Shown here one piece after another: positions 17,598 to 26,838 of a stretch of 64,000 nt of DNA. Numbering within the stretch: position 1 is the first letter of the stretch; each line of letters begins with the position of its first letter. The notes beneath the pieces were generated by a model. That model was not told the origin of the DNA. It worked only from the letters and a program-made list of their open reading frames with translations, and ran no database searches. Both the position numbers and the translations under genes were made by a program. Source of the stretch: an uncultured Lachnospiraceae bacterium (GTDB lineage: Bacteria > Bacillota > Clostridia > Lachnospirales > Lachnospiraceae); the NCBI GenBank assembly GCA_934418125.1, contig CAKRWT010000001.1, positions 124,001 to 188,000 on the forward strand. Reading direction: 5' to 3'.

Positions 17598-18719
17598 TTA
17601 CTTTTTCTTCCTGTCGTAATCCTCACACAATTCTTCAATATATTCCTGCCACTGCCTAAATACTGCCTCACCATTTGCCTTTTCGGCAATATGCCGTGCT
17701 TCTTTTCCCAGTCTTTCGGCAAGCTCCCTGTCCTCGATTAACCGGTTGATTCCTTCCTCTAATGCTTTCTGGTTCTTGATGGGAATTAAAAGACCATCCA
17801 CCTCATTCGTCATGATGGTTGCCGGTCCGCCGCAGGGACAATCCGTTGCCACAATGGGCAGTCCCAGTGCCATCGCCTCCATCAGCGCATTGGGAAGTCC
17901 CTCCCAGTCAGAAGAAAACGCATAGACAGAAGCATCTGTCAATTCCTGCTCCAGATGGTCACTGGCACCCATCAGATGCACATAACCGCCTGCCTGGTTC
18001 TCCGCGATAATCTGTTCCAGAATCTCCTTCGTTCCATCAAAGGAATCTCCGCCATATATTTCCAGGGTATAATCCGGATGCTTCCTGTGCACTTCGATAA
18101 ATGCCCGAATCAGCATCGGCTGGTTCTTGAAGTCTACCAGTCTGCCGGACTGTACCACTACTTTCCGTCTCTTAACCGGTTCCGGTACCCCTATATACTT
18201 CGGGTTAATCGGATTTAAAATAATCCGGGAATTATCCTGTAACCTGGGTGCAAAGAATGCCTTCTGTCCCTTGGTCTGGAACACACAGCCATCTGCCCTG
18301 GGAAACAAAATCGGAATCTGAATCTTATCAGACCGTTCCTCATAATGCCCCGCCGGGTCTGTCCGGACCGATATCAGTACCGGCACTTTGATAAAATAAG
18401 CTGCCATCAGCCCCCGGTACAATGCCTTTCTTGCAAAAGGAATCAGGATGTCCGGTTTCTCCGTCTTTAAAAATTCCCACAGATATTTTACCCGCAGATG
18501 AAACTGAATCAGGCGATGCTTCTTCTCATCGCCCTCCCGTAAGCCTACGTGAACACGTCTTACCCGTTCATCCGTCTGAAATTCATTCTCTCCATACCAC
18601 TCTGTGGCAATCAGCACCTCATAGCCGTTTGCCGCAAACTGATTTGCCAGATTGGTAACCACTCTCTCTGCGCCACCCTGCTCCAGGCAATTTAAATGAA
18701 AAGCTATCTTGCGCTTCAT
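17598..18719 (-). CDS. Glycosyltransferase family 4 protein
   Basis: A 373-residue GT-B enzyme with NCLEQGGAERVVTNLA (10-25), the donor-binding VVVQSGRLVDFKNQPMLI and VYAFSSDWEGLPNALMEAM, which carries the E-x7-E pair of GT4. AGGAG precedes the ATG at 18719. It lies 15 bases after the MBOAT gene and just before the deacetylase, so it is likely part of the same transcript as the DltA-like cassette and may add the sugar that is later modified. The donor is not predictable. Confidence 0.88.
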   Translation of the reverse strand: MKRKIAFHLNCLEQGGAERVVTNLANQFAANGYEVLIATEWYGENEFQTDERVRRVHVGLREGDEKKHRLIQFHLRVKYLWEFLKTEKPDILIPFARKALYRGLMAAYFIKVPVLISVRTDPAGHYEERSDKIQIPILFPRADGCVFQTKGQKAFFAPRLQDNSRIILNPINPKYIGVPEPVKRRKVVVQSGRLVDFKNQPMLIRAFIEVHRKHPDYTLEIYGGDSFDGTKEILEQIIAENQAGGYVHLMGASDHLEQELTDASVYAFSSDWEGLPNALMEAMALGLPIVATDCPCGGPATIMTNEVDGLLIPIKNQKALEEGINRLIEDRELAERLGKEARHIAEKANGEAVFRQWQEYIEELCEDYDRKKK

Positions 18720-18734
18720 AAGCTTCTTCTCCTC

Positions 18735-20165
18735 TTAGAACATTCCATACAGAAACTGTCCTGTATCATAGGATGCCCCATATATGCCAAAAAGAAATAC
18801 CGTAAACAACAGTATATAATAGATACCCCAACGCACTGGTAATTTCTGTCTGTCAATCAGACCCAAGACATCTATTTCCTTTTCCTGCATACAGGATACT
18901 GCAAACACGCTGCACAGTGCCGCCGTAAAAGGTAACGTTCCTGACCAGCTATACTGTGTAGTATCTACGCATAAACCAGTCCCAAACTGTGTAAAAATCT
19001 TGGTAAATGCCGTTTTCATGGCTCCCAAATCCGGACAACGTATCATAATGTCTGCAAATAACACCAGACACCATGTTCTGATAATACAAAACAAACGATA
19101 TATCGCACTTTTTCCCTGGATATGGAACTTTGCCCTCATTCGGGCATACCAGTCTTCCAACAATAATGACACAGAAATAATAACACCATAATAGCATCCC
19201 CAAATAAGATAATTATTTCCCAATCCATGCCACAGACCAGTACAAATCCATACCAGCATAGTGCCAATAATGGGAACAATCAGCTTTCCCTTACCATGCC
19301 ACTTTTTCTTCCAAGCTTTATTTGCCTTTTTCCCAATCGGAGACATGACAAAGCTGAACATGACAAAATCCCGGAACCAGTGTCCCAGGGTAATATGCCA
19401 TCTACGCCAGAAATCTGCTACATTTCCTGCAAAATACGGTCGTTTGAAGTTTTCCGGTAATTTTATGCCAAAAGTACCCGCTACCCCAAGCATCATATCC
19501 ATACAGCCGGAAAAATCCATATATAACTGAATCGCATAAGCAATCGTAGCGACTACAATTGTACATCCATTTGTACTTTCCAGATTATTGTAAACATAAT
19601 CTACAAATGGTGCCAGTCTCTCTGCCAAAACCAGCTTTTTCATTGCTCCCCATACAAAACGCTGTATTCCATGCAGCACAGTTGTCATATCTGGTGAAAT
19701 ATGCTCTGTGAAATAATTTTCAAATTCACCGCTTCTGTTAAAAGGTCCCTGCAGCACAGTAGGGAAAAATATAAGATACAACAGAAATCTCGGATAACTC
19801 CGGATTACTTTTGTCTGCTCCCGCTCCACCTCGATTAAATAACCGATTGCCTTCAACGTAAAATAAGAGTTTCCCAGCATCGCAAACAATCCTGTTGTTC
19901 TGCCTAAAACAAGATACCCTATATTCAGTATAACAAGCAGACGTATCAGATTTTTCTTCTGATGCCCACTCTCATAATATCGTGCCCCTAAATAAGTTGT
20001 TACGCTGACCAGCAAGAGTATCAGTGGAAAACTACTGCTCATCCGGACATAAAAATAGAGACTGGCTGCCAAAAGTACCCACCATTGCCGTGTCCCCTTT
20101 ATCAGATAGAATAACGCGAAGGTAACTATCCAGAAAATAAAAAACTCGTATGAAAACAGAGACAT
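18735..20165 (-). CDS. MBOAT family O-acyltransferase (DltB/AlgI-like)
   Basis: A 476-residue polytopic protein with the MBOAT signature: FWRRWHITLGHWFRDF (252-267) and the invariant histidine at 313 in TGLWHGLGNNYLIWG. DltB uses such a fold to pass D-alanine from the carrier protein DltC across the membrane to teichoic acid, and AlgI acetylates alginate. Here the carrier protein gene is immediately upstream (20185-20415), followed upstream by formyltransferase and adenylation genes. This favours a DltB-like use of a carrier-bound acyl group rather than acetyl-CoA. SGNH partners are encoded at 22878 and 12376. No DltX-like small peptide gene is visible nearby. Confidence 0.88.
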   Translation of the reverse strand: MSLFSYEFFIFWIVTFALFYLIKGTRQWWVLLAASLYFYVRMSSSFPLILLLVSVTTYLGARYYESGHQKKNLIRLLVILNIGYLVLGRTTGLFAMLGNSYFTLKAIGYLIEVEREQTKVIRSYPRFLLYLIFFPTVLQGPFNRSGEFENYFTEHISPDMTTVLHGIQRFVWGAMKKLVLAERLAPFVDYVYNNLESTNGCTIVVATIAYAIQLYMDFSGCMDMMLGVAGTFGIKLPENFKRPYFAGNVADFWRRWHITLGHWFRDFVMFSFVMSPIGKKANKAWKKKWHGKGKLIVPIIGTMLVWICTGLWHGLGNNYLIWGCYYGVIISVSLLLEDWYARMRAKFHIQGKSAIYRLFCIIRTWCLVLFADIMIRCPDLGAMKTAFTKIFTQFGTGLCVDTTQYSWSGTLPFTAALCSVFAVSCMQEKEIDVLGLIDRQKLPVRWGIYYILLFTVFLFGIYGASYDTGQFLYGMF

Positions 20166-20184
20166 TCCAGTTCCACGCTCCTAT

Positions 20185-20415
20185 TTATTCATTGACGATT
20201 TTTTCTACTAACGCAATGATGGTTTCTTTATTTGCAAAATTCTCTGCAACAACATATTTTGCATCGATTTCTATATCAAACGCATCCTCCAGTTCGGATA
20301 CCAGTTCAATGACTTCAAAGGAATTGATAATTCCGTCTTCCATCATGTTATCGCCTTCATAAGTCAGGATGTCTTCCTCTGCGTCTGCTAAAATCTCCAG
20401 AATTTTTTCTCTCAT
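20185..20415 (-). CDS. Acyl/peptidyl carrier protein (DltC-like)
   Basis: A 76-residue acidic protein with a carrier-protein helical pattern. EDGIINSFEVIEL places the phosphopantetheine serine at Ser32, and the following ELEDAFDIEID matches the second helix of DltC (EIQNRFDI type). The start ATG at 20415 overlaps the stop of the formyltransferase gene (ATGA), so the two are translationally coupled. Between an adenylation enzyme plus formyltransferase and an MBOAT, its probable load is an aminoacyl or N-formyl-aminoacyl thioester. A fatty-acid or polyketide role is unlikely, as no ketosynthase is near. A phosphopantetheinyl transferase must come from elsewhere in the genome. Confidence 0.9.
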   Translation of the reverse strand: MREKILEILADAEEDILTYEGDNMMEDGIINSFEVIELVSELEDAFDIEIDAKYVVAENFANKETIIALVEKIVNE

Positions 20416-21293
20416 GCTTCTCTTTTCTCCTTATACTTTATCTTTAACTCACTGGTTTCATCCATATATTTATAGAGCAGATTCTGTTCTGCCTCTATCT
20501 GTAATGGATTGTCCTGCGCAGTCTTCTCACGTTTTATTCTCTTGTAGCGTATCAGAACAACTTCTTTTCCCTCTACCACCGCAGCTATCGGTGGGAAAAT
20601 ATCACTTTTTCCATAGTCTGTTGCCCGTAACAGACGGTAAATCTCTTTTCCTGTCTGCTGTAAATCAGCCACGCCATTCCCCGGCACTACTCTGGAAAGA
20701 AGTAATTTATGCTGTCCCTGCGGATTGTCCCTTACCGGAATCTCCTCTCCCCGCAACAGTGGGTCTATTATCTGGCGAAATCCTTCCGCTGCCAAATCCA
20801 TAATCTGTTCTGTCAACTGATATGCCTTGGTGTCCTCTCCGATTTCGCACTTCTTCTGAATAATGATTTTCCCTGCATCAATATCCCGGTTCACGTAATG
20901 CCAGGTAGCACCGGTTTCCTTTTCTCCATAATAAATCGCCCAGCTGGGTGCATTTCTACCAGGAAGCTTCGGAAGCAGTGCATTATGAAAATTAATAATA
21001 GTCAGGTTTTCTTTTTCAACTACCATCGCCGGAAACAGGTAATTATTTCCCGCACTCAATACCAGTGTTTTTTCCTTGATACCCATAAAATATGCCGTCA
21101 CATCTTTTCTATCCGGCAATTTATAATAGGGAACGTTTTCTTCTTCACACTTTTTTTGTGTGATTGCCAACGGCATCTGTTCATACTCAATGCAGGAGAG
21201 CTGATAGGCATAACGTTCTTTCCTCTCACACATCATATCCAGCACGTCCGCTACAATTTTACCATAACCGATGATTACCACTCTGTCATACAT
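20412..21293 (-). CDS. Formyltransferase family protein (Fmt/ArnA-fold), first copy
   Basis: A 293-residue protein with the formyltetrahydrofolate-dependent formyltransferase core. The catalytic triad is visible: Asn101 and His103 in INFHNALLPKLPGR and Asp139 in DIDAGKI. The start ATG at 21293 follows the stop of the adenylation gene by one base, and the end overlaps the carrier-protein start by four. In the linear gramicidin synthetase LgrA, a formylation domain acts on an aminoacyl carrier protein next to an adenylation domain; the same three functions are separate proteins here. The alternative substrate is a nucleotide-linked 4-amino or 2-amino sugar, as for ArnA, VioF and related sugar N-formyltransferases. 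The N-terminus does not look like a full Rossmann dehydrogenase. Confidence 0.8.
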   Translation of the reverse strand: MYDRVVIIGYGKIVADVLDMMCERKERYAYQLSCIEYEQMPLAITQKKCEEENVPYYKLPDRKDVTAYFMGIKEKTLVLSAGNNYLFPAMVVEKENLTIINFHNALLPKLPGRNAPSWAIYYGEKETGATWHYVNRDIDAGKIIIQKKCEIGEDTKAYQLTEQIMDLAAEGFRQIIDPLLRGEEIPVRDNPQGQHKLLLSRVVPGNGVADLQQTGKEIYRLLRATDYGKSDIFPPIAAVVEGKEVVLIRYKRIKREKTAQDNPLQIEAEQNLLYKYMDETSELKIKYKEKREA

Positions 21294-21294
21294 T

Positions 21295-22821
21295 TTACAA
21301 ATACTTCTCCTTCAAAACTACCCTGTCAATTTTGCCATTCAGATTATAAGGAAAATGTTCTAATCGTATCACTTTGTTTGGTATCATATAATCAGGCACC
21401 AGTTCTTTAATAGCATCTGCTATAAAATGCTTATCCAAAAGCTCGTTGCCTGATTCTGCAAACAATACAATCTTCTGCTTTTTGTCATCATAAAGACAGC
21501 AACAGTTATCAATAGCATCTAACGAAGAAACCGCTGTCTCAATCTCCCCTAATTCAATTCTGTGTCCCATGTGCTTAATCTGAAAATCTTTTCGGCACAC
21601 ATAGACCAGTTCTCCATATTCATTGTAATATACAACATCACCCGTTCTGTATATTTTCTCTTCATACGCTGTATTTAATGGATTTTGTACAAAATTCTCC
21701 TTCGTCTTCTCCGGATTATTATAATATCCTACTGCCAGTGAAGTTCCCCTGACGCATAACTCTCCATTCTCAGAACCTTTAACCAGTTCATTCTGGTCAT
21801 TCAATACCAGAATCTCTGTATTAGGCATTGGTCGTCCAATCGGCAGTGGTTCTTCGTCCGAAAATTCTCTGTCTATGGTATAGAAGGTACAGGCATCTGT
21901 AATTTCCGTTGGTCCATACAGGTTAGAATACAGAAGATTCGGCAGATAACTACGCCAGATATTCAACTGTTTATTGGGCATTACTTCTCCACAGAAAAGT
22001 ACTCTCTTTAACGTTCCGGACACATCTACATTTCGGAAAGCTTTCAGTTTGGATACCATAATCAATGCGGAAGGCACCCAGAAAATCGTTGTTATTTTCT
22101 TTTCTGCCAGATATTCTAACAATTTTACCGGCTGTGCAAACAGCCCATCCGGTACGATGTATAACGTTGCTCCTGTTTTTACACAGGAATAAATGTCTAA
22201 AATGGAATTATCAAAATAGAATGGTGCCTGATTGCCAAAAGAATCTTCCTGCGTAATCGCAAATTCTTTTACAACCCAGTCAATATAATCAATAACCCCC
22301 CGATGTGTAATTGCCACACCCTTGGGCACACCCGTAGAACCGGAAGTAAACAGGACATATAAAAGGTCTGTATCAATAATATCCTTTGCATAGGAAGCAG
22401 CCTCTTCTTCTACAACCTCTGTTGCTGTAAGGTTTTCATAAACAGCAACTTCTCCCATGTAGCCCATTTCCTTCCAGGCTATCTGGTCTTTCCTGTCCTC
22501 CTTGGCAATTATCAGCTTTGGCTGTAAGGTTCCCATGATTTTTTCAATACGTGCCAGAGGCATATCAGCCGCTATTGGACTGTAAAAATTACCACTGTAA
22601 GCTATTCCGAGATAAGCTATTAACATTTCTGCAGACTTTTCCATGTGAATTGCAACAGGTGCTTTCCGAATCCCATACTGCTGCCTGATTCCCTGTGCAA
22701 TAGAAAGTGCAAGTTCCCTTACCTGCCTGTATGTATAGCTATGCTGTTCATCACAAAATGCCAGTTTATCCGGCACCTTTCTGGCTGTCTCATCCAGCCA
22801 TACTGTCACACTGTTATTCAT
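21295..22821 (-). CDS. Amino-acid adenylation enzyme (DltA-like)
   Basis: A 508-residue AMP-forming ligase with all core motifs: TSGSTG (159-164), APFYFDNS (199-206), YGPTE (302-306), YRTGD (391-395) and the C-terminal lysine in NGKIDR (495-500). It lines up with DltA rather than acyl-CoA ligases: NQAPFYFDNSILDIY, FCGEV (276-280) and FQIKHMGHRIELGEIE have direct counterparts. The acidic residue that binds the amino group (Asp204) and the Cys277 that, in Bacillus DltA, sits against the D-alanine alpha carbon are both present, so D-alanine or another small amino acid is a plausible substrate. It should load the carrier protein at 20185. It is not a standard dltABCD operon: a formyltransferase is inserted between the ligase and carrier genes. 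Confidence 0.88.
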   Translation of the reverse strand: MNNSVTVWLDETARKVPDKLAFCDEQHSYTYRQVRELALSIAQGIRQQYGIRKAPVAIHMEKSAEMLIAYLGIAYSGNFYSPIAADMPLARIEKIMGTLQPKLIIAKEDRKDQIAWKEMGYMGEVAVYENLTATEVVEEEAASYAKDIIDTDLLYVLFTSGSTGVPKGVAITHRGVIDYIDWVVKEFAITQEDSFGNQAPFYFDNSILDIYSCVKTGATLYIVPDGLFAQPVKLLEYLAEKKITTIFWVPSALIMVSKLKAFRNVDVSGTLKRVLFCGEVMPNKQLNIWRSYLPNLLYSNLYGPTEITDACTFYTIDREFSDEEPLPIGRPMPNTEILVLNDQNELVKGSENGELCVRGTSLAVGYYNNPEKTKENFVQNPLNTAYEEKIYRTGDVVYYNEYGELVYVCRKDFQIKHMGHRIELGEIETAVSSLDAIDNCCCLYDDKKQKIVLFAESGNELLDKHFIADAIKELVPDYMIPNKVIRLEHFPYNLNGKIDRVVLKEKYL

Positions 22822-22877
22822 CTTCCTTTTCAGAGTTCTGTCTTAAACCCTGCTCTCCTCTCTTACACATTTTTCAT

Positions 22878-23996
22878 TTATCGCTCCCATAAAGTCTGCT
22901 TGACACACTCTTTCCGCAGATGATATGGGTCGAAAAAGTCTGTCATCTCAATATGGCTTTCCTCCGGGTCATAGGAGCCATACACCTTCAGATTTTTGTC
23001 CTTTGCATACTGTAATACATAATTCTCTGCTTCCCGGATAACATCACAGGTTTCATCTTCTTTAATATGGGCATACATCTGTGGGGAATACGGCGGTAAA
23101 TAAAAAGAAACTTTCACTCCTTTTTCTGCCAGGAAATCCATTAATTGCTCAAATTCCGCTTTTCGCCCATCAGAAATGCTATAGAAGTCGCCACACTGGT
23201 AAATATCATGTACCGTAGCCACCTTTGCAGTCTCTTCCGCTATCATTTCCTGTGTGTATTGCTCATATGCCTGCACCGAATACATCCAGCTGCCATCCTT
23301 CTGGAAAATATAATAGGTATCATAAATATCCTGCGATGCCGGCTCTGCATAAACTCTTCTTTTCCGTCTTAGCTGTTCCACATTCGCCCGGAAATAGGAT
23401 GGAGAAAAGACATCCTTCCATACAATTCCAAGGTTCACTTCTTCTGGGTTTTCAACTTTTATTCCGGAAAGTTCACTCTGCATATAACTCGCTGCATCCC
23501 CCCATTGAAGATACTGTGTATCTCCCAGGTTCGCATTAAACATTGAGGGACTTACCTCTATCAACATTTCCGATGGCATTTTATCATAGTAAGCAATCCA
23601 GTAAATAACTGCCAGATAATCATTGATTCCCTGTCCCCCGCTAACCGCCATATTAAAAAAAGTCTTCTCCGGGAAATCTGCCTGTGTCAATGACATACTC
23701 CGGCTGCTTCCAAGCACCATCTGTTCTACTGGTTGTATCTGTTCCAGGCAGGCAAGTTTCATTTTCCGTTCACTGCCATCTATTTCTTTTGCAATGGCAA
23801 GTCCGTTTTCTAACTGAATACGCGCCATATCGTTATATGTCAGTCTGACGGAATAAAAGGAATCCACATACCAGTCCATCCCTAGCATTATCGCTACCAG
23901 TAACACACAAAACACAAGGATATGCAGTCCTGTCTTTCGCACGCTTCTTTTCTCAGCTACATCTGTCTCTATGATTGAATTGGTCACTACATCCAT
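22878..23996 (-). CDS. Membrane-anchored SGNH-like protein (DltD-like), copy 1
   Basis: A 372-residue protein with an N-terminal cytosolic tail, one membrane helix (about 23-42) and an outside domain. The nucleophile block is VLGSSRS (94-100); NMAVSGGQG resembles the glycine block; FDPYH (Asp356, His359) carries the Asp and His. These are the positions used by DltD and AlgJ/AlgX. It is the first gene after a consensus promoter (24054-24082) and is followed by the adenylation, formyltransferase, carrier and MBOAT genes, so it very likely completes that transfer system outside the membrane. The paralogue at 12376 is only distantly similar. Confidence is high for fold and topology, lower for the reaction. 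Confidence 0.78.
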   Translation of the reverse strand: MDVVTNSIIETDVAEKRSVRKTGLHILVFCVLLVAIMLGMDWYVDSFYSVRLTYNDMARIQLENGLAIAKEIDGSERKMKLACLEQIQPVEQMVLGSSRSMSLTQADFPEKTFFNMAVSGGQGINDYLAVIYWIAYYDKMPSEMLIEVSPSMFNANLGDTQYLQWGDAASYMQSELSGIKVENPEEVNLGIVWKDVFSPSYFRANVEQLRRKRRVYAEPASQDIYDTYYIFQKDGSWMYSVQAYEQYTQEMIAEETAKVATVHDIYQCGDFYSISDGRKAEFEQLMDFLAEKGVKVSFYLPPYSPQMYAHIKEDETCDVIREAENYVLQYAKDKNLKVYGSYDPEESHIEMTDFFDPYHLRKECVKQTLWER

Positions 23997-24053
23997 ACTT
24001 CACTTCATCCTTACCCTCTTGGGCAACTCTTTTCCATAAAATAATCCGAGTTT

Positions 24054-24082
24054 ATTTTAATTGTTTTTGAATAGGGTGTCAA
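24054..24082 (-). promoter_or_regulatory. Sigma-A promoter for the SGNH/adenylation/carrier/MBOAT cassette
   Basis: On the minus strand, a perfect -35 TTGACA (24077-24082), a 17-base spacer and a -10 TAAAAT (24054-24059). The -35 box overlaps the stop codon of the upstream DUF6020 gene. It is the best-matching promoter seen in the window and leaves a leader of about 50 bases before the ATG at 23996. Confidence 0.75.
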
Positions 24083-25716
24083 CAAACCCGTGATTCCAGT
24101 GTCATTCCCACCAAAAGGGGCAATCCCATAAAGATGCCATACGTGTAACGGAATTCCGAACATACCGGTGTGGCCAGAAGCAGGGACAGAAACAACATCA
24201 CATAAGGTAAATACGGCAGCACACTCTTTTTCCGGTACATGCCATACGCCATGCAGGCAAGCATCAGCCAGGTGGTCAGCCCCAGGCTCCAGACTTTGTT
24301 ATAGAAATCTTCAAATTTTAACAGAAAATCATCTGCCCACAATCCGAAATCATAACTGAATACTTTTCTCTCCGTAGTCAGTCCAAAGGGATTTTCTGCC
24401 ATGCGGTACTGCTCGTAAATAGGTTCATTGATGTCAAAGCACCAGTAGCCGTAAGTCTGCCGGATTTCCGCATCCAGATATTGTTTCGGGTTACGAAGAC
24501 CAACCGCCAGCCATATTTTGAAATACTGCCACTTATTGGCGGCAATCACTTCCTGGTTGCCTTCTGCCCGGATTTCATTCTTGATAATGTCAAAGTAATA
24601 AGGATTATAATATGCCGCCGTATTCTCCATCGGCATCACATAGTTCAGCCATTCCAGTTCTTCCCCGGTTATGGTGCCGCCATTTAAGTAGGCACTGAGT
24701 ATATGCTGGGTAGGCATGGTAAGTCCCTCTATCGTATCCGGCTGTTCTACCTGTAGGGCATTTAACACCGGTCCATGATAAATCAGATAGCAGCCAAGCA
24801 CTATTACCGTACTTAATAGAATCTTTTTCCAGTTCTTATGGATTACTCCTGCAATAACAGCAAACAGGGCTGTTCCGGCAAAGACAAGTATCCCGTTGCT
24901 GCGAAGGACACACACAAGGAAGCCGGTCACGGACATGCCCAGATAACTTTTCACTGTATCTTTCCTGCCTGCCAGGAAGCGATAAATCTCCCGTACATAC
25001 AAAGTCAGTGCTGCTGCAAAAAGTACGTCTTTTCCCATGCAGATAGCATATAGCCCATTCATGGGAAGGAAGCCATAGAACATCAGTCCCAGTGCGAGGA
25101 TTCCCCAGTTTACGCCTTTCCTGTAGAAATCATACAGTACCAATCCGTACACTGCGGCAATGATTACCATCTGTGCCAGGGTAAAAGCAGCTACTGCCCC
25201 GGTATAGGTTCCAAAAATACGAAAGCCCAGCATAAAAAAGCATTTGATTATCATGGTATGGAAATAAGGATGGTGATTGGAGCCTGCCACCCAGCCACAT
25301 ACCTGTTCCAGCTGCCACACACTGTCATTGCTAATCCAGCCCGGAAAATACAACAGGAAATAAGGCAGCCAGCCAAGGAAACAAACCAGTGCCAGTATTC
25401 CGTACACATACTTCTTTCCTGCTCTTGCCTGCACCCTGCGCTGTCTCTTTTCCCTGGCAGCTTCCGCATTCTTTCTTACGTTCCACTTATCTAACAGCCA
25501 GAACAATACGGTCAGTACCAGAAAGGCAGCCAGCCACCAGCCCACAATACGCCCCAATACGCGTATGCCGCTCTGTTCCAGTGCCTTATCCCAGTCTCCC
25601 AACACGATAAACAGCGCATATAAGAGACCAAAAACGGCTTTTATCACAATCTGTGTTCTGTTTCCCAGTACCTCTGTTATTTTCTTCTGCATCTGTTTTT
25701 CCACGTCGTTCCTCAT
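24079..25716 (-). CDS. DUF6020 family polytopic membrane protein, GT-C-like
   Basis: A 545-residue protein with about twelve membrane segments. A signature of the family is seen in the first large outside loop: FPGWISNDSVWQLEQ then NHHPYFHTMIIK (about 128-156), with an acidic residue after the glycine and a His-His-Pro, as in the homologue at 42065-43924 (YPGFFVYDAQEEY, HHPLAH). This loop is where GT-C enzymes keep the catalytic Asp/Glu. A role as an extracytoplasmic glycosyltransferase using a polyprenyl-phosphate sugar is likely but not established. It is the gene just upstream of the promoter that starts the decoration cassette. Confidence 0.7.
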   Translation of the reverse strand: MRNDVEKQMQKKITEVLGNRTQIVIKAVFGLLYALFIVLGDWDKALEQSGIRVLGRIVGWWLAAFLVLTVLFWLLDKWNVRKNAEAAREKRQRRVQARAGKKYVYGILALVCFLGWLPYFLLYFPGWISNDSVWQLEQVCGWVAGSNHHPYFHTMIIKCFFMLGFRIFGTYTGAVAAFTLAQMVIIAAVYGLVLYDFYRKGVNWGILALGLMFYGFLPMNGLYAICMGKDVLFAAALTLYVREIYRFLAGRKDTVKSYLGMSVTGFLVCVLRSNGILVFAGTALFAVIAGVIHKNWKKILLSTVIVLGCYLIYHGPVLNALQVEQPDTIEGLTMPTQHILSAYLNGGTITGEELEWLNYVMPMENTAAYYNPYYFDIIKNEIRAEGNQEVIAANKWQYFKIWLAVGLRNPKQYLDAEIRQTYGYWCFDINEPIYEQYRMAENPFGLTTERKVFSYDFGLWADDFLLKFEDFYNKVWSLGLTTWLMLACMAYGMYRKKSVLPYLPYVMLFLSLLLATPVCSEFRYTYGIFMGLPLLVGMTLESRVC

Positions 25717-25731
25717 TCCTGTGAAAGGCTT

Positions 25732-26838
25732 TTATCTTTCTGCCCACTCCCGAATCTGCTGCACATATCTGTCCTTGGAATACATGGCAGCCCGTTCTAC
25801 TGCCATCTTCCGGTAGTACTCCATCTCTTCTTTCTTTTCCAACAGTGCAATCACCCGTTTTGCCACGTTTTCTTCTTCTGCACTGATATGCTTCTCGTCC
25901 ATGTCCGGATTCTTATCCATATTGGGAACCAGAATCCCGTATTTATCCTCCAGAATCTCCCGCGGTCCGGTCATACAGTCCGTTGCCACTGCCGGGATTC
26001 CAAGGGACATCGCTTCCACCAGCGCATTGGGGAAGCCTTCATAATAGGAGGTCAGCAAATACAACTCACTTTTTTTCAGGTAGGGATACGGATTCTTCTT
26101 CAGACCGGTAAAATACACATCATCCCCGATTCCCAGCCTGTATGCCAGATTCCGGTATTCCTCGAATTCACCCTTTCCGATAATCATCAGATGGGTATCC
26201 GGCAATGCTTCATGGACTCTGGCAAATATTTTTAACAGATGCCAGAAGCCTTTTACCACATCTTCCCTTCCCATGGATACCAGAATCCGTCCTTTTTCCC
26301 AGGGAATATCGACCTCTTCCTGTTCTGCCAGTCTGGTAACCTCCTGAATATCAAAAGGATTTGGCAGGGTATCTGCATGGCTGCATTTATATTTTTCCTC
26401 TATTTCCTTATGTATGGTTTCCGAGCAGCAGATTAGCCGGTCTGAATGTTTACAGAACATTCTTATCTGCCTTGGATTTCCCATATCCATATAGCTTCTG
26501 ATGCCCAGCCATTTCTGTGCCTTCCCGCCGGAAAAGATATTGGCAATGTTGGCAGTGGGACCAAAGCTGTAGGCAATATCAATATTCTCCCTTGTCTTTA
26601 ACTGGTACAGCCGATAGCCTCTTTTCAGCACATTGATGACCTTACCAAGCTTATCCGGTCTGCTTGGCAGATGCAAATCCACTACCGGAATCCCCTTGAT
26701 ATCGTATGCTACATTCCTGGAATCAAAAATAACTATCTGCACGTCAAAATAAGGCTGCAATAATCTCGCTGTCGTAGCACATACCTTTTCCAGTCCCCCC
26801 TGATGCAGGGATGGTACAATCAATAACATTTTCTTCAT
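25732..26838 (-). CDS. Glycosyltransferase family 4 protein
   Basis: A 368-residue GT-B enzyme beginning MKKMLLIVPSLHQGGLEKV, with ILVSMGREDVVKGFWHLL and LYLLTSYYEGFPNALVEAM (E-x7-E) in the donor domain. Its ATG (26838) overlaps the stop of the next upstream GT4 gene by four bases (ATGA), so the two are coupled and probably add consecutive sugars. No membrane segments. Donor unknown. Confidence 0.88.
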   Translation of the reverse strand: MKKMLLIVPSLHQGGLEKVCATTARLLQPYFDVQIVIFDSRNVAYDIKGIPVVDLHLPSRPDKLGKVINVLKRGYRLYQLKTRENIDIAYSFGPTANIANIFSGGKAQKWLGIRSYMDMGNPRQIRMFCKHSDRLICCSETIHKEIEEKYKCSHADTLPNPFDIQEVTRLAEQEEVDIPWEKGRILVSMGREDVVKGFWHLLKIFARVHEALPDTHLMIIGKGEFEEYRNLAYRLGIGDDVYFTGLKKNPYPYLKKSELYLLTSYYEGFPNALVEAMSLGIPAVATDCMTGPREILEDKYGILVPNMDKNPDMDEKHISAEEENVAKRVIALLEKKEEMEYYRKMAVERAAMYSKDRYVQQIREWAER

